Shown here: one piece after another, positions 23,048 to 29,788 of the stretch
How the letters are laid out: every line of letters starts with the position of its first letter
Position numbering within the stretch: the first letter of the stretch is position 1
From: Actinomycetes bacterium
GTDB taxonomy: Bacteria > Actinomycetota > Acidimicrobiia > Acidimicrobiales > Bog-793
NCBI GenBank assembly: GCA_021838945.1
Contig: JAKCCH010000025.1
Location: 1-35,534 of the forward strand
Direction: 5' to 3'
Length of the DNA: 35,534 nt
Program-made: the position numbers and the translations under genes
Notes under the pieces: generated by a model
Seen by the model: only the letters and a program-made list of their open reading frames with translations
The model's database searches: none
What the model was told of the DNA's origin: nothing

Positions 23048-23869
23048 ATGGGGTTCGGACTGGAGACCTACAAGGAGCGGGCGAGTCGGCTGCACTGGGA
23101 CGACCTCGACTTCGAGGCCTTTGCCGAACGGCCGCTCGACGCGGATGCTCTGCGATGCGTCCGTTACATGCACGACGTCGAGTACCACACGATCTGTTAC
23201 CTGCGCGACCTCCTCGTCACCCCGGCCCACGCCGATCCCGAGGTCACGGCGTTCCTCAGCATGTGGGCGTTCGAGGAGCTCTGGCACGGCGAGGCGCTCG
23301 GCGCGGTGCTCGCCGCCCACGGCATCGCCGACGGCACCGCGCAGCTCGCCGACCTTCGCACCGGGCTCGGGTGGCGCGACCGCGTGCGCCCGCTGCTCCT
23401 CGGCCTCGGTGGGTGGATGGCCGGTCGCGACGTCGTCGCCGTCGAGATGGCATGGGGCGCCCTCAACGAATCGACCACCCAAGCCGGTTATTCGCTCCTC
23501 GGGCGGAAGTCCGGCCACCCCGTTCTGAAGGAGCTGCTCGGGCGGATCATGCGCCAAGAGGGACGGCACCTCGACTTCTACACCCGGCAGGCGACGCGCC
23601 GCCTCGCCACGAGCGGGCGCGCCCAAAGGCTCGCTCGAGCCTCTCTCCGCCACCTCTGGAAACCGGTCGGCTCGGGGATCATGGCGACCGAGGAGACGCG
23701 GTTCCTCTTGCGCTACCTCATGGGCGATGCTGGTGGGCGGGAGACGGCGCGGCGGTTGGACGCTCGTTTCGATCGGATTCCCGGCATGGGAGGGCTCGGA
23801 CTGGTGACAAGGGCAGTGACTGCGGCGGGCCAGCCCCCCGCTCTCGCGAGCTCGGAGGCTCAGTCGTGA
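23048..23869 (+). CDS. Ferritin-like diiron protein
   Basis: 273 residues, mostly helical, with the six ligands of a ferritin-type carboxylate-bridged diiron site: Glu45 (HDVEYHT), Glu77 and His80 (EELWH), Glu141 (ALNESTT), Glu171 and His174 (QEGRHLDFY). The two ExxH motifs about 94 residues apart are the pattern of acyl-ACP desaturase/ribonucleotide reductase-type oxidases, so it may oxidise an organic substrate rather than store iron; the substrate is unknown. No signal peptide. ATG 23048 has GAGGAG about 4 nt upstream; the ORF-track start at 22838 would run through the promoter region. The stop overlaps the sigma factor start by 4 bp (GTGA), so the two are co-translated. Its place as first gene of a sigma operon suggests an oxidant or lipid-linked stress role. 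Confidence 0.82.
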   Translation: MGFGLETYKERASRLHWDDLDFEAFAERPLDADALRCVRYMHDVEYHTICYLRDLLVTPAHADPEVTAFLSMWAFEELWHGEALGAVLAAHGIADGTAQLADLRTGLGWRDRVRPLLLGLGGWMAGRDVVAVEMAWGALNESTTQAGYSLLGRKSGHPVLKELLGRIMRQEGRHLDFYTRQATRRLATSGRAQRLARASLRHLWKPVGSGIMATEETRFLLRYLMGDAGGRETARRLDARFDRIPGMGGLGLVTRAVTAAGQPPALASSEAQS

Positions 23870-24531
23870 GCGGCCCGAGGTCGGGGCTGCGCCGCCGGCG
23901 CTCGACGACCGAGCCGTCGGCTGTTCAGAGGGCAGCGCCATCGGAAGGGAGGGCGGAGCTGCAGAACTGGCCAGCCGCCGACGACACCGTGCTCGTGATC
24001 GGCATCTCGCGATGGCACGAGAACGCGCTCGCCGAGGCCTACCGGCGACACGGCGGGAACGTGTACGCCCTGGCCCGGCGGGTCCTCGTCGACCCAGGCA
24101 TCGCCGAGGAGATCACCCAGGACGTGTTCGTCAAGCTGTGGGAGCAGCCGGAGCAGTTCGATCCGAGCCGGGGCACGCTTCGTGCGTACCTCCTCGTCCA
24201 GGCTCATCGGCGTGCCGTCGACCGTGTGAGGCAGGACACGGCGAGGCGAGATCGTCAGGTGCGGGAGGCCGCTCTCACCGCGCAGGCCGGCTACAGCCTC
24301 GAGGACGAGGTCTGGCAGATGGCGCTGGCGGAACGCGTGAAGGCGGCAATGGAGACCTTGGAGCGGGAGGAGCGACAGGCGATCGAGCTCGCGTACTTCG
24401 GCGGTCACACGTATCGGGAGGTGGCGCGGATGCTCGGTCAGCCGGAGGGCACCGTGAAGAGCAGGATCCGAGCCGGGTTGCGCCGGATGAACGCCGTTCT
24501 GTCGGGGATCGAGAAGGAGGGGCTTCGATGA
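23866..24531 (+). CDS. ECF RNA polymerase sigma factor, SigK/SigL-like
   Basis: 221 residues. Region 2 spans about residues 55-125: LAEAYRRHGGNVYALARRVL, the core-binding helix AEEITQDVFVKLWEQPEQFD and the promoter -10-reading part TLRAYLLVQAHRRAVDRVRQD. Region 4 is MALAERVKAAMETLEREERQAIELAYFGGHTYREVARMLGQPEGTVKSR in outline, with a clear helix-turn-helix for the -35 element. An N-terminal extension of about 45 residues precedes region 2. The start GTG 23866 overlaps the ferritin-like stop; the next gene overlaps in the same way. An RskA-type anti-sigma factor follows, which assigns it to the SigK group and predicts promoters of the CCATCC/CCGAAT type, as are found upstream of this operon. 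Confidence 0.9.
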   Translation: MSGPRSGLRRRRSTTEPSAVQRAAPSEGRAELQNWPAADDTVLVIGISRWHENALAEAYRRHGGNVYALARRVLVDPGIAEEITQDVFVKLWEQPEQFDPSRGTLRAYLLVQAHRRAVDRVRQDTARRDRQVREAALTAQAGYSLEDEVWQMALAERVKAAMETLEREERQAIELAYFGGHTYREVARMLGQPEGTVKSRIRAGLRRMNAVLSGIEKEGLR

Positions 24532-25298
24532 ACCACGATGAAGCGAGCGAGCTGCTCGGCGCCTACGCCCTCGACGCGGTCGACGGCGACGAGGAAGCGG
24601 CAGTGCGCGCACACCTTGCCGAATGCCCCCGTTGCCACTCCGAGCTCTCGGCTCTCGTTCGGGCTGCCGCCGCTCTCGGTGACCAGGCGAACGAGAAGGC
24701 GAGCGCGGCGCCGCCAGGGGTCTGGGACCGCATCGCGGGGCAGCTGGCGGAGCAGCCGCCGCCGTTGCGGCTCGTCGGCTCGTCGGCTGCGGTGGTCGGC
24801 GCACGCAGGTCTTCGCCCTTGTGGCGACGGGCTGCGGCCGTCGCTGCGGTTGCTGCGGTAGTCGCCTGTGCCTTCCTCGGATGGGACGTCTCGCATCTCG
24901 ACTCACGTGTCAGCCAGATGCAGGCCGCGATGGCGAGAAACGGCGTCGCCCAAGCCGCCGCAGCCGCCGCCCTCGCTCCCGACAGCCGGCGGATCGAGCT
25001 CACCTCTTCCGCCGGCGCTGTCCGGGCCGAGGTCGTCGTCCTTCCGGGCGGGCAGGGGTACGTTCTCTCGACCTCGCTGCCGACGCTCGGTACGGGCCGC
25101 ACCTACCAGCTCTGGGGGCAGTCGGGGAGCCGTCCCATCTCGATCGGGTTGCTCGGTGCGTCGGGAGCGCCGGCCGCCTTTCGCATCGACGGGCAGTTGA
25201 GCGCCCTCATGGTGACAGCCGAGCCTGCCGGTGGAACCGTCGCGCCGACGACGCCGGTTCTCGCGCAGGCATCTCTCGCCGGTCTCCACACCGCGTGA
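24528..25298 (+). CDS. RskA-family anti-sigma factor with ZAS zinc motif
   Basis: 256 residues, single-pass membrane protein. The cytosolic N-terminal part has the zinc-binding anti-sigma motif H-x3-C-x2-C in AHLAECPRCHSEL at about residues 31-43, which holds the sigma factor. A membrane helix lies at about 104-124 (RRAAAVAAVAAVVACAFLGW). The extracytoplasmic part (about 150-256) matches the RskA domain: VLPGGQGYVLSTSLPTL, RTYQLWGQSG, and LMVTAEPAGGTVAPTTPVL, a block that is typical of this family. Known RskA proteins are cleaved by regulated proteolysis to free SigK. ATG 24528 overlaps the sigma stop by 4 bp (ATGA), so the two proteins are made in coupled amounts. No intrinsic terminator is visible after it. 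Confidence 0.92.
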   Translation: MNHDEASELLGAYALDAVDGDEEAAVRAHLAECPRCHSELSALVRAAAALGDQANEKASAAPPGVWDRIAGQLAEQPPPLRLVGSSAAVVGARRSSPLWRRAAAVAAVAAVVACAFLGWDVSHLDSRVSQMQAAMARNGVAQAAAAAALAPDSRRIELTSSAGAVRAEVVVLPGGQGYVLSTSLPTLGTGRTYQLWGQSGSRPISIGLLGASGAPAAFRIDGQLSALMVTAEPAGGTVAPTTPVLAQASLAGLHTA

Positions 25299-25460
25299 CC
25301 TCTTGACGGGGGCGCGCTGGGGCGTGCTCCGGCGTGCTCCGCCGGCGAGCGGCTGGTGGCGAGGGTCGTGGTGTTGCCCGTTCCACGGCCTCTCCTCCTC
25401 GATGGGTCGTTCGTGCTGGTGCACCACGCCCGCCCGAGGATCTCTGGCAGTCTCAGAAGG

Positions 25461-25533
25461 TGGGGACGGAGGGACTCGAACCCTCACTGGAGGCGTTTTA
25501 AGCGCCCTGCCTCTGCCGTTGGGCTACGTCCCC
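25461..25533 (-). tRNA. tRNA with anticodon UAA (Leu by anticodon), short variable loop
   Basis: The minus strand folds as a full cloverleaf: acceptor GGGGACG/CGTCCCC, D-arm GCC/GGC with GG in the loop, anticodon stem GGGCG/CGCCT with loop CTTAAAA (U33, anticodon TAA at 34-36), variable loop CCAGT of five bases, T-arm GAGGG-TTCGAGT-CCCTC, discriminator A. The 3' CCA is not encoded (A is followed by CCTT). UAA should read Leu UUA codons, but bacterial tRNA-Leu normally has a long variable arm; this one is type I. The 5' ten bases overlap the end of the carboxylesterase gene. Confidence 0.88.
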
Positions 25534-27176
25534 GTCGCCGGCTCAACCCGGCGCTGTCGCCCCTCGTCGGGCACGTGGACCCGAGCAGCGTGCTCCGCCT
25601 CACGCACACCGTAAGGTCCGAGGGCTTCGTCGAGCCACGCTCGCTCGACCTCCATCGGTGCGGCGAGGACCTCGACCGTTCGGCCGAGCCGCTTCGTCGC
25701 CCGCACCGTCGCGTCGTAGCGGGGCCACTCTCCCGAGACGTCGTTCGATGGGTCTCCCGTTCGGGCGAACGACGTCCAGGCGCGACGCATCACCTGGCTG
25801 AGCTGCTCGGCCTCCTCTCCCCCGCCCGAGAAGATCGTCACGAACGGGTTGGTGCAACTCCCGAAAACAAAGGGCAGGTCGAGCGCGTGGCAGGACCCGA
25901 GCGCGCCACCGGCGAACGGTGACTCCCAGTCGAAGAGGTACGCGTAGACGTTGGGGCTCTGGCACCCGGTGGCGAGCCGCATCGCCGGAACCCGGAAGGT
26001 CCAGTCCGAAGCGAACGCCGAGTAGACGTCCGCCGGCTCGGGCGGCGTCGTGGAGCGCGCCACCAGCTCGCTCCGGTACGTCTCGACCGTCTTGGCCGCG
26101 TGGAGCACGTCGTCGAGCCCGGCTCCGCCGATCAAGCGGGAGACCTGGCGCTCGAGGCGCTCGTCATCGATGTCCCGGAGCGCCGCATTCGCCCACGTCC
26201 AGAAACGCCACTCGTCCCGGTTCGTCCCCACCAACACATCCACGGCGGCCGCGCTGCCCGCCGCGATGGCGGCCGCAGGGTGTTCGGCGAGCGACCCGCC
26301 GTCGATGACCGGCTGGAACGGCAGCCCGAGGAGCTCGTAGTTCGGGTAGATCGCGATCTGCGCCTTCAGGATCTCCTCGGCGGGCAGGTCGAGCAACGCC
26401 TGGCGATCGATCGTGGACAGGCCGATCTCGGCCACGAGGTCTTCGGCCACTCGGACAGCGGAACCCTCGCCCAAGGCGAGGGCGGCGCCGCTCTGGAGGA
26501 TGGCCCGTCTGAACAGGCGCCCCGAGGCCCTCGTGGCGAGGAGCGCTGCGACCGACATCGCCCCCGCCGACTCGCCGAAGATCGTGACGTTCTGCGGGTC
26601 GCCGCCGAAGTTCTCGATGTTGCTCCGGACCCACTCGAGAGCGGCGATCTGGTCCTGCAAGCCCCAGTTCCCGAAACCCGCACCGTTCCCGCCAACACCC
26701 TCCTCCACGAGCGCCGGGTGCGCGAGCCATCCGAGCGCGCCGAGCCGGTAGTTGACGGTGACGAGCACGACGCCGTCGCCCTCGGTGGCGAGCCGCTCAC
26801 CCGCGTAGAGCTGCGAGGAGGCGCTCCCGCTCACGAAACCCCCGCCGTGGATCCACACCATGACGGCCCGGCGGGCGGTCGGGTCCGGGTCGGGCGTGTA
26901 GACGTTCAGGTACAGGCAGTCCTCGGACTGCTCGAGTGGGTCGCCGGGCACTGATCCGGCCGGGTCGGGCGGCGGCTGCAGGCTCATCGGCATCCACGCC
27001 GTCGCGTCCCGCTCCCCGACCCACGCTTGCGGCGGCCGCGGGGCCCGGAACCGGAGGTCCCCGACCGGAGGCGCCGCGTAGGGGATGCCGCGGAAGACCG
27101 CCAGCTCGTCCTTGAGCTCACCGGCGACCGTCCCCGCCGTGGTCTCGACCCTGATGCGCTCGGTGTCCGAACTCAC
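25524..27176 (-). CDS. Type-B carboxylesterase/lipase family hydrolase
   Basis: 550 residues, alpha/beta hydrolase of the carboxylesterase type B (cholinesterase-like) family, cleaving carboxylic esters. The oxyanion hole is VMVWIHGGGFVSGS at about 105-118, the nucleophile Ser203 in TIFGESAGAMS, the acid Glu322 in GTNRDEW and the His430 in GSCHALDLPF. EDCLYLNVYTPD and FGGDPQNVTIFGESAG are family signatures. No signal peptide, so cytoplasmic. The last residues (VPDEGRQRRVEPATGT) go beyond the usual fold, and the TAG stop lies inside the 5' end of the tRNA gene: gene and tRNA share ten bases on the same strand. The physiological ester is unknown. Confidence 0.93.
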   Translation of the reverse strand: MSSDTERIRVETTAGTVAGELKDELAVFRGIPYAAPPVGDLRFRAPRPPQAWVGERDATAWMPMSLQPPPDPAGSVPGDPLEQSEDCLYLNVYTPDPDPTARRAVMVWIHGGGFVSGSASSQLYAGERLATEGDGVVLVTVNYRLGALGWLAHPALVEEGVGGNGAGFGNWGLQDQIAALEWVRSNIENFGGDPQNVTIFGESAGAMSVAALLATRASGRLFRRAILQSGAALALGEGSAVRVAEDLVAEIGLSTIDRQALLDLPAEEILKAQIAIYPNYELLGLPFQPVIDGGSLAEHPAAAIAAGSAAAVDVLVGTNRDEWRFWTWANAALRDIDDERLERQVSRLIGGAGLDDVLHAAKTVETYRSELVARSTTPPEPADVYSAFASDWTFRVPAMRLATGCQSPNVYAYLFDWESPFAGGALGSCHALDLPFVFGSCTNPFVTIFSGGGEEAEQLSQVMRRAWTSFARTGDPSNDVSGEWPRYDATVRATKRLGRTVEVLAAPMEVERAWLDEALGPYGVREAEHAARVHVPDEGRQRRVEPATGT

Positions 27177-27220
27177 TCCAACTCCTCACGTCGTGCTCAG
27201 CCTCTGGCCCGTCCGCCGCT

Positions 27221-27260
27221 GGTTCAGATTGTTGCCGAGATCGGGGGTGAACACTCAACC
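27221..27260. repeat. 40-bp palindromic element, copy 3
   Basis: GGTTCAGATT...ACACTCAACC, total 40 bp. The arms are degenerate (GGTTcAG/CTcAACC), with flanking CCGCT/GGCGG. First of three in the gap between the divergent esterase and NlpC/P60 genes. Confidence 0.65.
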
Positions 27261-27271
27261 GGCGGCGTGGC

Positions 27272-27311
27272 GGTTCAGGTTTCGCCCTCGGTGGCGACAG
27301 CAGTCTCAACC
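27272..27311. repeat. 40-bp palindromic element, copy 4
   Basis: GGTTCAGGTT...AGTCTCAACC, total 40 bp, with an inner TCGCC/GGCGA pairing. It starts 11 bp after copy 3. Confidence 0.65.
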
Positions 27312-27372
27312 GGCGGCGTCGCGGCGGCGGCGGGAAGGTCATCCACGTGGCAACCGGACAGGTCAGCCGGGT

Positions 27373-27412
27373 GGTTGAGATTTCACCCGCCCGGCGTGCA
27401 GCAACCTCAACC
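27373..27412. repeat. 40-bp palindromic element, copy 5
   Basis: GGTTGAGATT...AACCTCAACC, total 40 bp. A further lone right half (CTCAACCG) follows at about 27418. The gap 27177-27496 otherwise holds only the NlpC/P60 promoter region. Confidence 0.7.
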
Positions 27413-27459
27413 GCTCACTCAACCGCCCAGCGGGGTGGTCGCCCCCACGCCTCAGAGTG

Positions 27460-27488
27460 TTGACATCTGTGGCTGGTGTTGGCAAAGT
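27460..27488 (+). promoter_or_regulatory. Candidate promoter of the NlpC/P60 gene
   Basis: TTGACA (27460-27465), 17 bp, CAAAGT (27483-27488). The -35 box is consensus, the -10 box is weak. The start ATG at 27497 is 8 nt after the -10 box, consistent with a leaderless transcript. Confidence 0.45.
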
Positions 27489-27496
27489 GGTTCCTG

Positions 27497-28777
27497 ATGC
27501 AAATGGGGATCGTGCGCTCTCGGCGCCTTGCGGCCGCCGGCGGAGCGCTGTTCATCGCCCTCGCGACGGTTGTTCCGGCGGTCTCCGCACTCGCCGCACC
27601 GACGAAGGCCCAGATCCAGTCGATGCGACAGCGCGCTGCCGCGCTCGCCAACCAGCTCGCGAGGGACCAGCAGCGGGTCGTCCGCATCTCGGAGGCGTAC
27701 GACGAGGCACGGATCACGCTCGCCAACGACCGGCGCACCCTCCAGGCGACGCAGCGCAAGCTCGAGCAACGCCAACATCAGCTCGACGCCGCACGAGTCC
27801 AGCTTCGCAACGCCGCTGTCGCTGCCTACGTGACAGGCGATGGCCAGCAGGCGCAGTTCGCAGCCCTCCTCAACCCGGACCTTGCCGCCGGCGACAGCAT
27901 CGCCGTGTACGGCAGCTCCGTCGCCACCAACCTGCACAGCGCCGTGCTTGCCCTCGACAACGCTTCCCGCCGCCTCGCAGCCGAGCGTGACGTGCAGCGC
28001 CAGGAGGAGCGGCAGGCTGCAGCTGTCGTCCGCCAGATCGCGGCGGAGCGGTCGGCCGCAGAGGCAGCGACGGCTCAGATCACCGGGATCCTCCACCAGG
28101 TGCGCGGCCAGATCGCCCACATGATGGTCGAGTACGAGGCATACCAGGCCAAGCTCGCTGCAGAGCGGGCCGCCGCCGCAAGAGCCGCCGCCGAGCGGGC
28201 TGCTGCGGCAGCGGCGGCTGAAGCAGCAGCTGCGGCGGCAGCCGCGGTCGCCGACGCGCACCCGTCGTCCGGCAACCAGGCAGGAGCCGGAGCCGCCGCC
28301 GGCTCGGCCGGCCAGGCCGGCTCGGCCGGAGGTGGCAGCTCGTCGGGTGGCGGTGGGACGACCGTCATCGGGCAGACCCTCGTCCCGGCAGGGAGGAACG
28401 CCGCCGGACAGGCAGCCGTCGCGGCCGCCGAGGGCTACATCGGTGTCCCCTATGTCTGGGGCGGCGCGAGCCGCAAGGGCGTCGACTGCTCCGGCCTCAC
28501 GATGCTCGCCTGGGCGGCAGCCGGCGTTCAGCTCGCGCACGGTGCGACCTCGCAGTGGCAGGTGTCCACACCGGTCCAGGCCAGCCAGATCGAGCCCGGC
28601 GACCTGATCTTCTACCACTTCGCCAACGACGGGCCGTGGCCGATCACCCATGTGGCCATGTACATCGGATCCGGGCCGTACGGGACCAACACGATCCTGC
28701 AGGCGGCCGAGACCGGCACCAACGTCGGCTACTACGCCATGTACTGGGGCGGTTTCGTCGCCTTCGGACAGCCGTAG
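27497..28777 (+). CDS. Secreted NlpC/P60 peptidoglycan endopeptidase with coiled coil
   Basis: Cell-wall hydrolase that cleaves peptide stems of peptidoglycan, probably in cell separation. The signal peptide covers about residues 1-34 (RSRRLAAAGGALFIALATVV). A long coiled coil (about 36-250) resembling RipA/PcsB-type regulatory domains passes into a pure Ala/Glu/Arg helix and a Gly/Ser linker (about 260-295). The C-terminal NlpC/P60 domain has the nucleophile Cys331 in GVDCSGLTMLAW, the His385 in PITHVAMYIG, and YIGVPYVWGGASRKG as the domain opening. I use ATG 27497, which fits the promoter spacing; GTG 27476 (ORF track), ATG 27503 and GTG 27512 are alternatives. The coiled coil probably holds the enzyme inactive until bound by a partner such as FtsEX; that is known for the family, not shown here. 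Confidence 0.9.
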   Translation: MQMGIVRSRRLAAAGGALFIALATVVPAVSALAAPTKAQIQSMRQRAAALANQLARDQQRVVRISEAYDEARITLANDRRTLQATQRKLEQRQHQLDAARVQLRNAAVAAYVTGDGQQAQFAALLNPDLAAGDSIAVYGSSVATNLHSAVLALDNASRRLAAERDVQRQEERQAAAVVRQIAAERSAAEAATAQITGILHQVRGQIAHMMVEYEAYQAKLAAERAAAARAAAERAAAAAAAEAAAAAAAAVADAHPSSGNQAGAGAAAGSAGQAGSAGGGSSSGGGGTTVIGQTLVPAGRNAAGQAAVAAAEGYIGVPYVWGGASRKGVDCSGLTMLAWAAAGVQLAHGATSQWQVSTPVQASQIEPGDLIFYHFANDGPWPITHVAMYIGSGPYGTNTILQAAETGTNVGYYAMYWGGFVAFGQP

Positions 28778-28808
28778 GTCCCGTAGAGGGGCAGCCGGTA
28801 CCCGCCAC

Positions 28809-28814
28809 TACGAT
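28809..28814 (+). promoter_or_regulatory. Candidate -10 box (TACGAT) of the acyltransferase gene
   Basis: TACGAT is followed by 7 nt and GTG 28822, again matching a leaderless start. It lies 31 bp after the NlpC/P60 stop. Confidence 0.4.
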
Positions 28815-28821
28815 CGGCTTT

Positions 28822-29766
28822 GTGGCGAGCAACTCGAACCGCAAGGCCCGGCAACCCCAGGCGGGGAACGGCAGCGAGATCGAGAGTGAGATCGACCGCG
28901 AGGTCGACGCCCCCATCGGCTCCCTCCTCAGGTTCCCCGGCGGGGATCCCTCCGACCGACTCCAGCAAACCGATCCGGCCCGACGGGGCGACGTCGACGA
29001 GTGGGGCCGTTCGGAGCACATGCGCCGGCTCATCCGCCAGCTCACGACCCCGATGTACCAGCGCTGGTTCCGGGTCGAGTGGGAGGGCCTCGAGAAGATC
29101 CCGCGGCACGGCGGCGCGCTGCTGATCGCCAACCACGGGGGCGCCATCCCGTCGGACGCTCCGATGATCATGCACGGCATCGAGCAGGAGCTGGGCCGGC
29201 CCGTCTACGGCCTTGCCGACAACTGGTTCCGCACCGTCCCACTCGTGGGAACCATGTGGAGCCGGGGAGGCGGTGTGCCCGCCCACCCGGACAACGCCCA
29301 CCGGATCCTCCACGAGCACGGCGACCTCGCGCTCGTGTTCCCCGAGGGAGCAAAGGGGCCGGGCAAGCTCGTGACGGAGCGGTACCGCCTACGACGGTTC
29401 GGCCGCGGCGGCTTCGTCGAGACTGCCATGCGTGCCGGCGTCCCGGTCATCCCCATCGCCTCGGTCGGCGCCGAGGAGTCGATGCCGATCCTCTACAAGT
29501 CCTCGGCCGGTGCCAGGCTGCTCCGACTTCCCTACCTGCCGCTCACCGCGAACCACCTCGTCTTCGGACCGGTCCTCGGCACCGTCATGTACCTCCCGTC
29601 CAAATTCCGGTTCCGCGTGCTCGACCCTGTGCACTTCGACGTCGAGCCGGGCCTCGCGCGCTACCCGCGCGGCCGCGTCATGGACGAGGCCGAGGCGATC
29701 CGCCAGAACCTCCAGGAGAACCTGTTCGACATGCTCGCCAAACGGCGCAGCATATGGTTCGGCTGA
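28822..29766 (+). CDS. Lysophospholipid acyltransferase (PlsC-like) family protein
   Basis: 314 residues. The acyltransferase motif I is ANHGGAIPSDAPM (His105, Asp112, i.e. His-x6-Asp rather than the standard His-x4-Asp, as in the subgroup of MGAT-like members), motif III is VFPEGAKGPGKL at about 172-183 and VPVIPIASVGAEES is motif IV. The N-terminal 60 residues are charged and probably disordered; no clear membrane helix is seen. The likely reaction is acyl transfer from acyl-CoA or acyl-ACP to a lyso-lipid. The gene is followed after 22 bp by an epimerase-like gene; the same pair (galE2-type epimerase and acyltransferase, Rv0501/Rv0502) exists in mycobacteria, as far as I recall, which supports a joint lipid or glycolipid role. 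Confidence 0.85.
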   Translation: MASNSNRKARQPQAGNGSEIESEIDREVDAPIGSLLRFPGGDPSDRLQQTDPARRGDVDEWGRSEHMRRLIRQLTTPMYQRWFRVEWEGLEKIPRHGGALLIANHGGAIPSDAPMIMHGIEQELGRPVYGLADNWFRTVPLVGTMWSRGGGVPAHPDNAHRILHEHGDLALVFPEGAKGPGKLVTERYRLRRFGRGGFVETAMRAGVPVIPIASVGAEESMPILYKSSAGARLLRLPYLPLTANHLVFGPVLGTVMYLPSKFRFRVLDPVHFDVEPGLARYPRGRVMDEAEAIRQNLQENLFDMLAKRRSIWFG

Positions 29767-29788
29767 GGCCGGGGCGGGAGCCATCGAA

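Noticed and set aside
28160-28260. Ala-codon run as a separate DNA repeat element
   Set aside because: It encodes the alanine-rich end of the coiled coil in the NlpC/P60 protein and is in frame throughout.
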